Of a stretch of 64,000 nt of DNA, positions 25,221-34,007 are shown piece after piece. The stretch comes from an uncultured Alistipes sp. GTDB taxonomy: Bacteria; Bacteroidota; Bacteroidia; Bacteroidales; Rikenellaceae. Positions within the stretch are counted from its first letter, which is position 1, and every line of letters begins with the position of its first letter. The position numbers and the translations under genes are program-made. The DNA is taken from the NCBI RefSeq assembly GCF_910580175.1, contig NZ_CAJTXD010000006.1, forward strand, positions 124,001 through 188,000, written 5' to 3'. The notes under the pieces are model-generated. The model did no database searches, was not told the origin of the DNA, and was given only the letters and a program-made list of their open reading frames with translations.

Positions 25221-27167
25221 CTATTTATTCAAAGTTTTAGACCAATAAAAATCAAATGTAACACGGCCCTTTTTATCCGAAACGGCAGCCGCCGTCACTT
25301 CTTTCACATGCAGAAATCCGCTCCGGCAAATTCCATTGCCCTTGGGTTTGATGTTGCCAAAACTCCAAGTGGAGTACTGCACCAGCAACACCGTTCCTGC
25401 ATTGAAATCGCCAGAATTCACAGCATCGCCATCCAGCACGAACGTCGGAGAAGCCGTCGCCGTAGTCACTGCGGAGAAAACCATCGTGGCAACAGAACCA
25501 TCGCGCACCGAAGCAGCAACCTGCTTCACAGCCTCCGATGCTGCACTCTCGTCAAGATTGCGGAAACTCAAAATCGGCGTTCCGAACCATGTGCCTGTAT
25601 TGGTAATGCTCACACCTTCGGATGTTTTGAAGTTTTTCAACTGACCGTTGCTGCCGCAAGGCCCCTGGATGTTGAAAGCCTTCGAGCCGGCAGTACAGAA
25701 CAAGTAAGGCAACACCTCGTAATATTGCTCCTCGGTAACCTTGGTTTTATCCAACTCGTTCTTGTTGTTCAACATGATGTCGGGCGCAGCATATTTGTCC
25801 AAGGCACGCCATTCGTCGGTCGAAATCACCTTACCCATATCGGGCACGAAGAATGCGATCGCAATATTGCTCGCATCGCTTGCACCTATAGTTATATCTT
25901 TATAATAGTAGAACGGATAGATCGTCGCTTTGCCGATTTCGAGCTGCTCGCCGCCGTTATGGAAGGCTGCCACAGAGACCTCGCGCGCCTTGGCGAACGT
26001 CACGCCGTCGGGCACCGTGAACTTCAGTTCGGAGTCGGTCGCACCGGCAAGCATTTCGGCTTCGATGCACTCACCGTCATATTGCAGCTCGATCTTCTCC
26101 ACGGTCGTCAGGTTGGCGCCCGTGACGGTCACGGTCTTGCCCAGGTAGAACTTGCCGCCCTCGACGGTCATCTGTCCGAATTCGGGCACAACGACCGACG
26201 ACGAGGGCGTAGTGTCGACCCGCCATGCGTCCGCCAAAATCTCGGTCTGCGCAGGCTCCGACAATCCCCATTCGGCCACCAAAGCCTTGGTCTGCACGAC
26301 CGGATCGGCCTGCTCGATGGACGCGGAGAAACGCACCGTGAGCGCTTCGGCGCTCTGCGCAACGAGGGGCAGCGCCTTGTCGCCCCACTTTACCTCCGAC
26401 ACGAGGTCGAGGTTGCGACCCGTCAACTCCAGTTCGTCGCCGATGACCGAATTCGTACCCTCGGGCTGCGCGGCCAAAGCATCGAAACTCGGAACATGCA
26501 GCAGGAACGGGGTTTCGCCCGTCACGTCGATGGTCTCGGTGCCCCACTCGGCCACGATGGCCACTTGGGTGTCAGGCCCTGCATGGCCGCCGGCCGGCAC
26601 GCGGAACTTCACGAAAGCACCCTCGTCGTCGACCTCCGCAAAATCGGCGGCTTCGACCGTCGCACCGCCGAAGCGGATGCGGGTTACCTGCCCGAGGTTG
26701 CGGCCCGAAACGGTAATCTCGGCACCGACGGTACCCTCGGCGGGAGCGAAGCCCGTCACAAGAGCATCGGTCACAGGAACGGTCACGAAATAATCATACG
26801 TAAATATGGACTGCTTGTCCAAATCGTAAGCCCGCAGCTTGACGGCATAGGGCAGATCGTTCTGGGCATAGTCGAGCGCCGGAATCCTGAATTTTAACTC
26901 CTTGATGCTCTGCGCAGTAAACTCCACCTCGATGTCGTCCATCGTGACAGCACCGATGCAATCGAGGTTGAAGCCCTGCACCGTCACTTCCGTGCCGACA
27001 TAGGCGCGGACGCTGCCGCTCTCGTTGGAAAGCGGGGAAATCGTGGCAGGATTGAGCGCCGGAATACGCTGCGTATCCTTCGCGTCGATGAATCCGGGGT
27101 CGTCGCCGCACCCGAAGCACAACAAGGCTCCGGCGACGAGGGCAAACAATTTATTATTGAGATTCAT
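25221..27167 (-). CDS. TIG/IPT-domain surface lipoprotein, probable glycan-binding protein
   Basis: A 648-residue lipoprotein (signal ALLCFGC, Cys20). Several tandem TIG-like beta-sandwich repeats are visible by the recurring pattern of GAEITVSGRNLG, GDELELTGRNLD and GKTVTVTGANLT (about residues 40-410). The C-terminal 200 residues form a distinct domain (from YYKDITIGASDASNIA) probably responsible for ligand binding. It sits directly downstream of another TIG protein and SusCD, in the position of SusE/SusF-type surface glycan-binding proteins. No enzymatic motif is seen. Confidence 0.75.
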   Translation of the reverse strand: MNLNNKLFALVAGALLCFGCGDDPGFIDAKDTQRIPALNPATISPLSNESGSVRAYVGTEVTVQGFNLDCIGAVTMDDIEVEFTAQSIKELKFRIPALDYAQNDLPYAVKLRAYDLDKQSIFTYDYFVTVPVTDALVTGFAPAEGTVGAEITVSGRNLGQVTRIRFGGATVEAADFAEVDDEGAFVKFRVPAGGHAGPDTQVAIVAEWGTETIDVTGETPFLLHVPSFDALAAQPEGTNSVIGDELELTGRNLDLVSEVKWGDKALPLVAQSAEALTVRFSASIEQADPVVQTKALVAEWGLSEPAQTEILADAWRVDTTPSSSVVVPEFGQMTVEGGKFYLGKTVTVTGANLTTVEKIELQYDGECIEAEMLAGATDSELKFTVPDGVTFAKAREVSVAAFHNGGEQLEIGKATIYPFYYYKDITIGASDASNIAIAFFVPDMGKVISTDEWRALDKYAAPDIMLNNKNELDKTKVTEEQYYEVLPYLFCTAGSKAFNIQGPCGSNGQLKNFKTSEGVSITNTGTWFGTPILSFRNLDESAASEAVKQVAASVRDGSVATMVFSAVTTATASPTFVLDGDAVNSGDFNAGTVLLVQYSTWSFGNIKPKGNGICRSGFLHVKEVTAAAVSDKKGRVTFDFYWSKTLNK

Positions 27168-27179
27168 GGCTTTGCACTT

Positions 27180-28871
27180 TTAATATTTGTAATCCTCCTT
27201 CTGCCAGCAGACGTTATATGTCACATTGCTCAAGGAAGGAGCGGTAGATCCCGGAAGATAATTCGCCGAAACAATATGGATGAACCCGATGCGCTTCACG
27301 TTGGCCAAATCGGCGCCCTTATGATTATAATAAAGGACGAGCAACACGGCATCGACCGGCACATCGCGTTGCTCCACGGCCGTTTCGGGAAATACTCCGG
27401 GCGCCCACATCAAGCTGTTCGTACTTGCCGTCGGCTTTTGAAGATTGACGCCCGCCACGGTCTTTTGAACCGGGTCGATGGGGAAAGTCGCCTCGTCGAT
27501 CGAAAGGAAATCGAGGTTGCGCACCTTATCGGCCAGCTCCTTTTCATTGGGTGCTGCCGGATCGAGGTAGCGGAACGTCAGGGCAGGAGTGCCGAAGCCG
27601 CCGCCCGAGGCCGGAGCACCGCCGAAAATGCGATCCGCCCCCTTTCCGTTCTCTTTCAGATAGAAGTTCTTCAACGTACTGTTCCGAGCCGGAGAATTGA
27701 TCTGCAACGAACCTTTGCCGCTGCCCGAATAAGAGTTGGCCGAGAAAAAGAAATAGGGATTTACCGAATTATACTCCGCTTCGGAAACAGACGGCGTATT
27801 TTCGCCCGAGCAGACCTTCCCGCCGCTGCCATACGACAGCGGATCTACTTCGGTCGGCCACACGCTGTTATGATAAACAACCCCCGTTTCAGGAGAAAAG
27901 AAACTCGACAACGGCCTACAAGCGGCGTCCTGACAGCAAGTAGTAATGCCCTCCCATATCTTGAACGAAAGCACGGTAACGGGAATCGTTTCGCGCACGT
28001 CGTCCCACTCTAAATTGTCGAAGTAATAGATCGCGAGCGGTGCCGTGTTGCCCTCGCCCTCGGCGAATCCCTCGACCAGCGGCACCATGAAACGCAGTTC
28101 CGAAGCGCTCTGCGAGACGATGTTGGCCGACTCGCCGGCTACCTTGACGGCCGTGATCTGATCGAGATCGGAACCCGTGAGCGTGGTAATGCGCCCCACG
28201 ATCAGGCGGTCGAACGACAATGCGTCGAGCTTCGGCACCAAGCGTACGATGCCAATGCGCGGAGCGCTGTCGAACGGCGATTCGACCTCGGCGTCGGCTT
28301 CGGAGTAGCGCAGTGTGATGCGGGCATCCGAAGTTTCGACATAGGGCACGCGCACGACCAGTTCGGCACCGTCCTGACTCAAGATTTCAGCCTCGCGGCC
28401 CTCATCGGCCCCCTCGGGCGTGAAGATGACCTTGCGCACGACGGCCATATATTGTCCCTTGAGGGTCAGCTCGCCGAACATGTCGACCTGAGCGGGCAAC
28501 TCGTCGGTGCGAATGACGGGCACGGGATAGTTGATCGTCAGCACCTCCTCGGAAGCAGTCTTGCCCACGGCGTTGACCAGTTCGATCGGTCCTGTGCGGG
28601 CATCGCGCGTGGCGACGATGGAGAGCTGCGTATTGGAGACGCGCTCCAGAATCCGCACCTCGCGGCCCCCGATGCTGGCCGAGGTCACGGCATGCAGATG
28701 ACGGCCCGTGACGACGATGGGCGTATCCTCGCCCGAAAGGGCCTGCGCAGGAGCGAACGACTCGATGACGGGAGCCTCGGGAACGTACTCCTCAACGTAA
28801 GTGTCGGCACATCCGGCTGCGAAAAACACGACGGCGGCCAACGTTGCGATATATTGCAGTATCTTTTTCAT
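27180..28871 (-). CDS. TIG/IPT-domain surface lipoprotein, probable glycan-binding protein
   Basis: A 563-residue lipoprotein. The ATG at 28871 precedes the signal peptide (AAVVFFAAGC); an in-frame extension upstream lacks signal character. TIG-like repeats (SGEDTPIVVTGRHLH and later LIVGRITTLTGSDLD) cover about residues 35-280. The C-terminal domain has the same layout as the neighbouring protein (WEGITTCCQDA onward, then SPARNSTLKNFYLKENGKG and a final beta-rich tail with PGVFPETAVEQRDVPVDAVL). The pair is likely paralogous. Gap to susD is 13 nt. Confidence 0.75.
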   Translation of the reverse strand: MKKILQYIATLAAVVFFAAGCADTYVEEYVPEAPVIESFAPAQALSGEDTPIVVTGRHLHAVTSASIGGREVRILERVSNTQLSIVATRDARTGPIELVNAVGKTASEEVLTINYPVPVIRTDELPAQVDMFGELTLKGQYMAVVRKVIFTPEGADEGREAEILSQDGAELVVRVPYVETSDARITLRYSEADAEVESPFDSAPRIGIVRLVPKLDALSFDRLIVGRITTLTGSDLDQITAVKVAGESANIVSQSASELRFMVPLVEGFAEGEGNTAPLAIYYFDNLEWDDVRETIPVTVLSFKIWEGITTCCQDAACRPLSSFFSPETGVVYHNSVWPTEVDPLSYGSGGKVCSGENTPSVSEAEYNSVNPYFFFSANSYSGSGKGSLQINSPARNSTLKNFYLKENGKGADRIFGGAPASGGGFGTPALTFRYLDPAAPNEKELADKVRNLDFLSIDEATFPIDPVQKTVAGVNLQKPTASTNSLMWAPGVFPETAVEQRDVPVDAVLLVLYYNHKGADLANVKRIGFIHIVSANYLPGSTAPSLSNVTYNVCWQKEDYKY

Positions 28872-28884
28872 GATGCGGAATCTT

Positions 28885-30402
28885 TTAATAACCGACATTC
28901 TGAGCGATGTCGGGGTTGATGTCAATGACCGAAAGCGGCACGGGCAGCATGGTCTGCCACTCGTCGATGGCCGTCACATAGCCGTAGCTGCCGTAGAAGG
29001 CGCTCTCGCGGTCGAGCAGGTAGTCGTTGACCGTCTCCACGGCGATGCCCCAACGCTTCAGATCGAACCAGCGCTTGTTCTCGAACGCCAGCTCCAGGCG
29101 GCGCTCCTCGCGCAGGGCTGTGCGGAATTCGGTCATCGACCCGAAGTCGGCCGCGGCATAGGGAGGAATCCCGGCCCGCTCACGGGTCATGTTGAGGTAC
29201 TTTACCGATTCGGCCGTGGGAGTGCCCGCCAGCTCGGCCGTGAGTTCGGCATAGAGCAACAGCACGTCGCCCAGACGGATCACGGGCCAGTCGTTCTCGC
29301 CGTCGTACTCGGTCAGCACGGACGAGAGGAATTTGGTAACGTAGCGCGCCGTCTTGGAATCCGTGACCCACTTGCCGGTGGTGGCGTTCCAATACTTCTC
29401 GGCGAACGACACGTCGATGCGCTTGTCGGACGGATGCTTCTTGAAAGCCGCCAGCAGGTCGTTGGACGGATAGTTGTAGTGCTTGGGCGAACCGATGATG
29501 ACGTTGCCGCCGTTGTTGAGCGGGCCGAACAGTCCGCCGAAAGGCGAACCGAGACCCTTGTTGCCCGCCGTGTAGCGCACGGCGAAGATGATCTCGGAGT
29601 TCATCTCGTTGCGGATGGAGAAGACCTCGTCGTAGGGCACCAGCTGGGCGCCGCTCTGCGGATCGCCCGCCGCGGCGATCGCGTCGCGCAGCAGCGAGGC
29701 AGCCTCGGCGTATTCTGCATCGCCAGAAGCGTAGCGCGTCATGCAGACCTTGGCCAACAACACCTTGGCCGCGACCGACGTCGCCCGGCCCAGGTCGGCC
29801 GCAGCATAACGCTCGGGCAACAACCCGTTGTCGACGATGGCCCGCAGATCCTCCTCGATCAGATCGTAGATCTCCGACGAAGCGACGCGCTGCATAGTTC
29901 GCGACTCAGCGGCCGAGAGTTTGCGCGTCACCTTGAAAGCCGGCCCCCAAAGACGTACAATATTGAAATAATTGAGCGCCCGCAGGAACCGCGCTTCGCC
30001 CTCGTACTGCGCCGCCAGGGTCTCGTCGCCCACGACGCCGATGCTTGCAAGCACGTCGTTGGCACCGGCGATGGCATGGTAGGAAGCCGTCCAATATTTA
30101 TCGACCCACACATGGGAACTCAACAAGGTATTCTGGTCGAGCTGCTCGATGAGCTTGCTCTCCGACGAATTGGAACCGTTGATGCGCATGCGGGTGTTGT
30201 CCGAACGCAGTTCGGTCATCGCCCACTCGTAATAGAGCACGTCGTGCATCGAACCATAGGCACCCATCAGCAGGCTATTGACGCCGGCAGCATCCTTGGC
30301 GTAGCCATCGACCGGAGGTTCGGAGTAAACTTCGCGGTCCATTTCGCAGGCGCAAAGACCCGTGGCCATGAAGATCGGAATGATATATTTCAGCATTTTC
30401 AT
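28885..30402 (-). CDS. SusD/RagB-family outer-membrane lipoprotein
   Basis: A 505-residue surface lipoprotein (lipobox GLCAC, Cys19). The TPR-like core begins DAAGVNSLLMGAYGSMHDV and the C-terminal RagB part has LLYAELTAEL, YLNMTRERAGIPPY and ELAFENKRWFDLKRWG, typical of SusD. It forms the lid of the SusC transporter and delivers oligosaccharide to it. It lies 13 nt downstream of susC in the alginate PUL. Confidence 0.93.
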   Translation of the reverse strand: MKMLKYIIPIFMATGLCACEMDREVYSEPPVDGYAKDAAGVNSLLMGAYGSMHDVLYYEWAMTELRSDNTRMRINGSNSSESKLIEQLDQNTLLSSHVWVDKYWTASYHAIAGANDVLASIGVVGDETLAAQYEGEARFLRALNYFNIVRLWGPAFKVTRKLSAAESRTMQRVASSEIYDLIEEDLRAIVDNGLLPERYAAADLGRATSVAAKVLLAKVCMTRYASGDAEYAEAASLLRDAIAAAGDPQSGAQLVPYDEVFSIRNEMNSEIIFAVRYTAGNKGLGSPFGGLFGPLNNGGNVIIGSPKHYNYPSNDLLAAFKKHPSDKRIDVSFAEKYWNATTGKWVTDSKTARYVTKFLSSVLTEYDGENDWPVIRLGDVLLLYAELTAELAGTPTAESVKYLNMTRERAGIPPYAAADFGSMTEFRTALREERRLELAFENKRWFDLKRWGIAVETVNDYLLDRESAFYGSYGYVTAIDEWQTMLPVPLSVIDINPDIAQNVGY

Positions 30403-30415
30403 GAGAAAGACGTAT

Positions 30416-33400
30416 TTAGAAAGTAAGGTCGAGGCCGAACGTGACGGTCGACGTGAGCGGGAAACCGCCGCGCTGGTATCCGGCGATCATCGGGCTGGAG
30501 TAGTTGCCCGAAGTCATGCGCGCCTCGGGGTTGATGCCCTTGTAATCGGAACTCCAGATGTAGAAGAGGTTGTTGCCCGAGGCATAGAGACGCAGACCCG
30601 ACAGATGGAGCTTGCGGACGATGCGCTTGGGGAAGGTATAGCCCAGCGTCACGTTGCGCAGGCAGACGTAAGAACCGTCCTGGAGGCCGTAGTCGGTCAA
30701 CAGCATATCGGTGCCGAGCTTCTCGTAGGGCGTGCGTCCGTCGCCGGGGTGTTGGGCCGAAATCCAACGATCCTTAACGTAAGCCTTGTTGTAACGCATG
30801 GTCTCGGTATAGTAGAGGTCGCCGTTGAAAAGCGTCACGCCCTGCACGCCCTGGATCATGAACGAAAGGTCGAAGTCGCCGATCCGGAAGGTGTTGGTCA
30901 TGCCGTAGGTAAACGACGGATAGGGGGTGCCCAAGACCACACGGTCGTTGTCGTCGAGCTGGTTGTCGCCGTTGGCATCCCAAATACGCAGGCCCCCCGG
31001 CGCATCGGTCGAGAAGTGGGGGTTGGCATCGATCTCCTCCTGGGAGTTCCACACGCCGATGGCCTTGAACCCATAATACTGGATGAGCGGCTCGCCCACG
31101 CGGGCCAGGTAGTTCTCGGTGCGCTCGCCCTGCGTGATGACCTGCTTCTCGCCGCCCAGCTCAAGCAACTTGTTGCGCGAAAGCGAGAAGTTGATCGAGG
31201 TGTCCCACTTGAAGCGCCGACGGTCGAAATTATAGGTGTCGATCTGGATTTCGACACCGGAGTTGCGCACGCGCCCGATGTTGTTCCAGTAATTGGTATA
31301 CCCCGAGAACGACTGCATCGGCTGCTTGAAGAGCAGCGCCCGCGTTACCGAGTAGTAACCGTCGACCGAAAGGTTGATGCGGTTGTCGAGGAAGCCGGCG
31401 TCGAGACCGAAGTTGAACTCGTCGGTCTGCTCCCACGTGATGTCGCGGTTGGCCAGCACGGCCGCCGAAGCCACGCCGGGCTGCAATGAACCGGTGCCCT
31501 CGCCCAAGACGTAGTTCTGCGCCTCGTAGACCTCCAGAGCGGCATTGTAGTCGATGTTGTTGTTGCCCGTCACACCGTAGGACGCGCGCAGCTTGAGGTT
31601 GGACAACCCATGCAGCCCCTTGAGGAACTGCTCCTCGGAGATGCGCCACCCCAACGACACGGAGGGGAACCAAGCGTTGCGATGCCCTCCGGCAAAGAGC
31701 GACGAAGAATCGAGACGGATCGATGCGGAGAGCAGATAACGGTTGTCATAGGCGTAGTTCACGCGCGCGAGGAACGACTGCAACACCACATCGGGATAAC
31801 GGAACGTACCTGTGCCGGCGCCGTTGCCGTTGTTGGACGAGGCAAGGTTGAAAACCGTGGCGGCGTTGAGCGTTTTGATGTCGTCGGTCGGGAAACCGGT
31901 GCCGGTCAATGCCACACGCTGCACACGCGTCGTCTCGGCCGTATAACCGGCCAAGGCCTCGAAATCGTGACGGCCCCAGGTGCGGTGGAAGTCGAACGTG
32001 TTTTCAGTCAACAGATCGACGTAAAGCGTACTGAAGAATGTGGCGTTGCTCGCCTCGCCGTCCTTGGTGGCGTTCTTCTTGGCGTAATAGTAGGAAGGGG
32101 AATACTTGATGTTGAAACCGTTGGAAGTGCGGAACGTCAACCCCTTGCAGATGTCGACCGTCAGGTAGATGTTGCCCAGGCCCGAGAACGACTCGTTCCA
32201 CCGCTGGGTGTTGGCCATCACGCTGCGGGGGTTGTTGTTGGCCGACGAAAACGGATTGGCATTCTCCCAGCGGGCGTTCTCGTCGTCGGTGGGTGCCGTG
32301 GGCACCGAAATGGCGTTGAAATGACTGCCGCGGGCGAATCCCTCATAACCGGTCAGCGCCGTTGTCCAAGCGTTGTGCCGCACGGGCATGAACGACGGGG
32401 TGCGGTAGAAATCGATGAAGTTGTTCTTCGGACGCGAAGCCTGCTGGTAGGTGCCTGCGAGGTTGATGCCGAACTTCACGGCCTTGGAGAGGTCGACATC
32501 CATCTTGGAGCGGAAGTTGACCTTCTGCACCTCGTTCTGGAGCATGATGCCCTGGTCTTTGGTATAAGCGCCCGAAGCGTAGTAGCGGAAAGTTTTCTTG
32601 CCGCCCGTGAGCGAAAACTGCACGTTGGTAATGCCGGCCAGGTCGCGCAGCGCCTCGCGCTGCCAGTCGGTCGACCCGATGTTGCGCTCGATCCATGCGG
32701 CAGCGCGGTAGTTGGAGGCAGGCACGAAGTTCTGCCCCACGGCGCCGAGCGACTCCTGCCACTGCAAGAGTTGCAGATGCTCGGAGGAGGTCATCAAGTC
32801 GTGGAGCTGGTAGGCCCACTTGAGACCCTGCGCCACCTTGATCGAGTATTTGGCCTTGTCGGCCGTACCGCTCTTGGTCGTGACCATAATCACGCCGTTG
32901 GCCGCACGCGAACCGTAGATGGCGGCCGAGGCGGCATCCTTGAGGATTTCGATCGACTTGACGTCCGACGGGTTGAGATCGGAAAGACCGCCCGGCACGG
33001 GATAACCGTCGATGATGACCAGCGGAGCGCTGTCGGCCGAAATCGACCCGGTGCCGCGCACACGGATCGACGGCGCGACGCCGACCTCGGAGGTAACGTT
33101 GTTGATGTTCAAGCCTGAAATCTGGCCCTGCAAGGCCGTGGCGATGTCCGACACGGGACGGTCGACGAGCGCATCGCCGCCGATCTTGGAGATGGCACCC
33201 GTGAGATGCGACTTCATCTGCGTGCCGTAGCCGACGACCACCACCTCGTCGAGCGCCGTAGCGTCGGGCTGCATGGTCACGTCGATGACGCTCTGCTTGC
33301 CGACCTTGACTTCGACCGTGCGGTAGCCTACATAGGAAAAGACGAGAACGGCATTGTCATCGGGCACAGCGAGCGCATAGGAGCCGTCCAGCCCCGTTGC

Positions 33401-33565
33401 GGCACCGGTCGGGGGGGGGTCGCGCAACACCACGGTAACGCCGACGAGCGGCCCGGAATCATCGGTAACGACGCCCTTGACCGTGCGTCGCTGCGCAAAT
33501 GCGGCCGTCGCAGCGGACAACAGCACGAGCGCAAGCACCGACTTTCGCAAAAAATTCTTAGCCAT
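30416..33565 (-). CDS. SusC/RagA-family TonB-dependent transporter
   Basis: A 1049-residue outer-membrane importer. After the signal peptide (LALVLLSAATAAFA) comes a carboxypeptidase-like domain (VKGVVTDDSGPLVGVTVVL), the TonB box region with DEVVVVGYGTQ, the plug (SIEILKDAASAAIYGSRAANGVIMVTT would be its signature, seen as IEILKDAASAAIYGSRA) and a C-terminal 22-strand barrel ending TVTFGLDLTF. With SusD it imports alginate oligosaccharides. It is first in an operon of about 17 kb running to 16462. Codons for DPPPT contain a run of nine C, a possible slippage site. Confidence 0.94.
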   Translation of the reverse strand: MAKNFLRKSVLALVLLSAATAAFAQRRTVKGVVTDDSGPLVGVTVVLRDPPPTGAATGLDGSYALAVPDDNAVLVFSYVGYRTVEVKVGKQSVIDVTMQPDATALDEVVVVGYGTQMKSHLTGAISKIGGDALVDRPVSDIATALQGQISGLNINNVTSEVGVAPSIRVRGTGSISADSAPLVIIDGYPVPGGLSDLNPSDVKSIEILKDAASAAIYGSRAANGVIMVTTKSGTADKAKYSIKVAQGLKWAYQLHDLMTSSEHLQLLQWQESLGAVGQNFVPASNYRAAAWIERNIGSTDWQREALRDLAGITNVQFSLTGGKKTFRYYASGAYTKDQGIMLQNEVQKVNFRSKMDVDLSKAVKFGINLAGTYQQASRPKNNFIDFYRTPSFMPVRHNAWTTALTGYEGFARGSHFNAISVPTAPTDDENARWENANPFSSANNNPRSVMANTQRWNESFSGLGNIYLTVDICKGLTFRTSNGFNIKYSPSYYYAKKNATKDGEASNATFFSTLYVDLLTENTFDFHRTWGRHDFEALAGYTAETTRVQRVALTGTGFPTDDIKTLNAATVFNLASSNNGNGAGTGTFRYPDVVLQSFLARVNYAYDNRYLLSASIRLDSSSLFAGGHRNAWFPSVSLGWRISEEQFLKGLHGLSNLKLRASYGVTGNNNIDYNAALEVYEAQNYVLGEGTGSLQPGVASAAVLANRDITWEQTDEFNFGLDAGFLDNRINLSVDGYYSVTRALLFKQPMQSFSGYTNYWNNIGRVRNSGVEIQIDTYNFDRRRFKWDTSINFSLSRNKLLELGGEKQVITQGERTENYLARVGEPLIQYYGFKAIGVWNSQEEIDANPHFSTDAPGGLRIWDANGDNQLDDNDRVVLGTPYPSFTYGMTNTFRIGDFDLSFMIQGVQGVTLFNGDLYYTETMRYNKAYVKDRWISAQHPGDGRTPYEKLGTDMLLTDYGLQDGSYVCLRNVTLGYTFPKRIVRKLHLSGLRLYASGNNLFYIWSSDYKGINPEARMTSGNYSSPMIAGYQRGGFPLTSTVTFGLDLTF
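33411..33419. repeat. Nine-base G/C homopolymer inside susC
   Basis: Nine G on the plus strand, that is nine C in the coding strand, early in the carboxypeptidase-like domain of susC. Loss or gain of one base would shift the frame near residue 50. Confidence 0.8.
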
Positions 33566-33686
33566 GAGTAGTTGAAAGGTTTTAAGGTTTCTGTTGGTTT
33601 ATGGTTGGCATCGTTGCAATGCAACGATATTTATGGCTGCGTTCCGTGTTCCGACATCCGCCGGCCGCCCGATTGGTTCGCCAAAG

Positions 33687-33697
33687 TGGTTAACCAA
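33687..33697. promoter_or_regulatory. Operator copy at the susC promoter
   Basis: TGGTTAACCA (33687-33696) plus the following ATTTTCGG repeats the palindrome core and right flank of the esterase-lyase operator. Its first base lies 15 nt downstream of the susC -7 box, the same distance as at the esterase promoter. Confidence 0.68.
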
Positions 33698-33710
33698 TTT
33701 TCGGCGTTGA

Positions 33711-33743
33711 CAAAGTTAATGTAAAAAACGGGATATACACAAA
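33711..33743 (-). promoter_or_regulatory. Promoter of the susC operon
   Basis: On the minus strand: TTTG (33743-33740), 21 nt, TAACTTTG (33718-33711). The 5' UTR to 33565 is about 140 nt. Between this promoter and the one at 33973 (33744-33972) I see no gene or clear signal. Confidence 0.75.
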
Positions 33744-33972
33744 TTTCCGGAACTATTTTTTAACCCGAACCGAATATTTAACGCATTCGCCTATTATAAT
33801 ATGGTAAAAACCGCAGGAGGGAGTAGCAAGCAACAAATCGCCCGACACGGAATTCGAAACAAAAAAGACAACTCGCCTGCGGCAAACACCGCATTTTGCC
33901 TACGATCCAGACGTTTTTCCGCCGCATACGTCGCTTTTTATTGGCAAAAATGGTTTTTCTATTGAATTTTGT

Positions 33973-33980
33973 TATCTTTG
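33973..33980 (+). promoter_or_regulatory. -7 box upstream of iorA
   Basis: TATCTTTG matches the -7 consensus 28 nt before the iorA ATG. No clear TTTG is found 19-21 nt upstream. Confidence 0.5.
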
Positions 33981-34007
33981 TCAAAACAGGATAAACACCA
34001 TTTGCTC

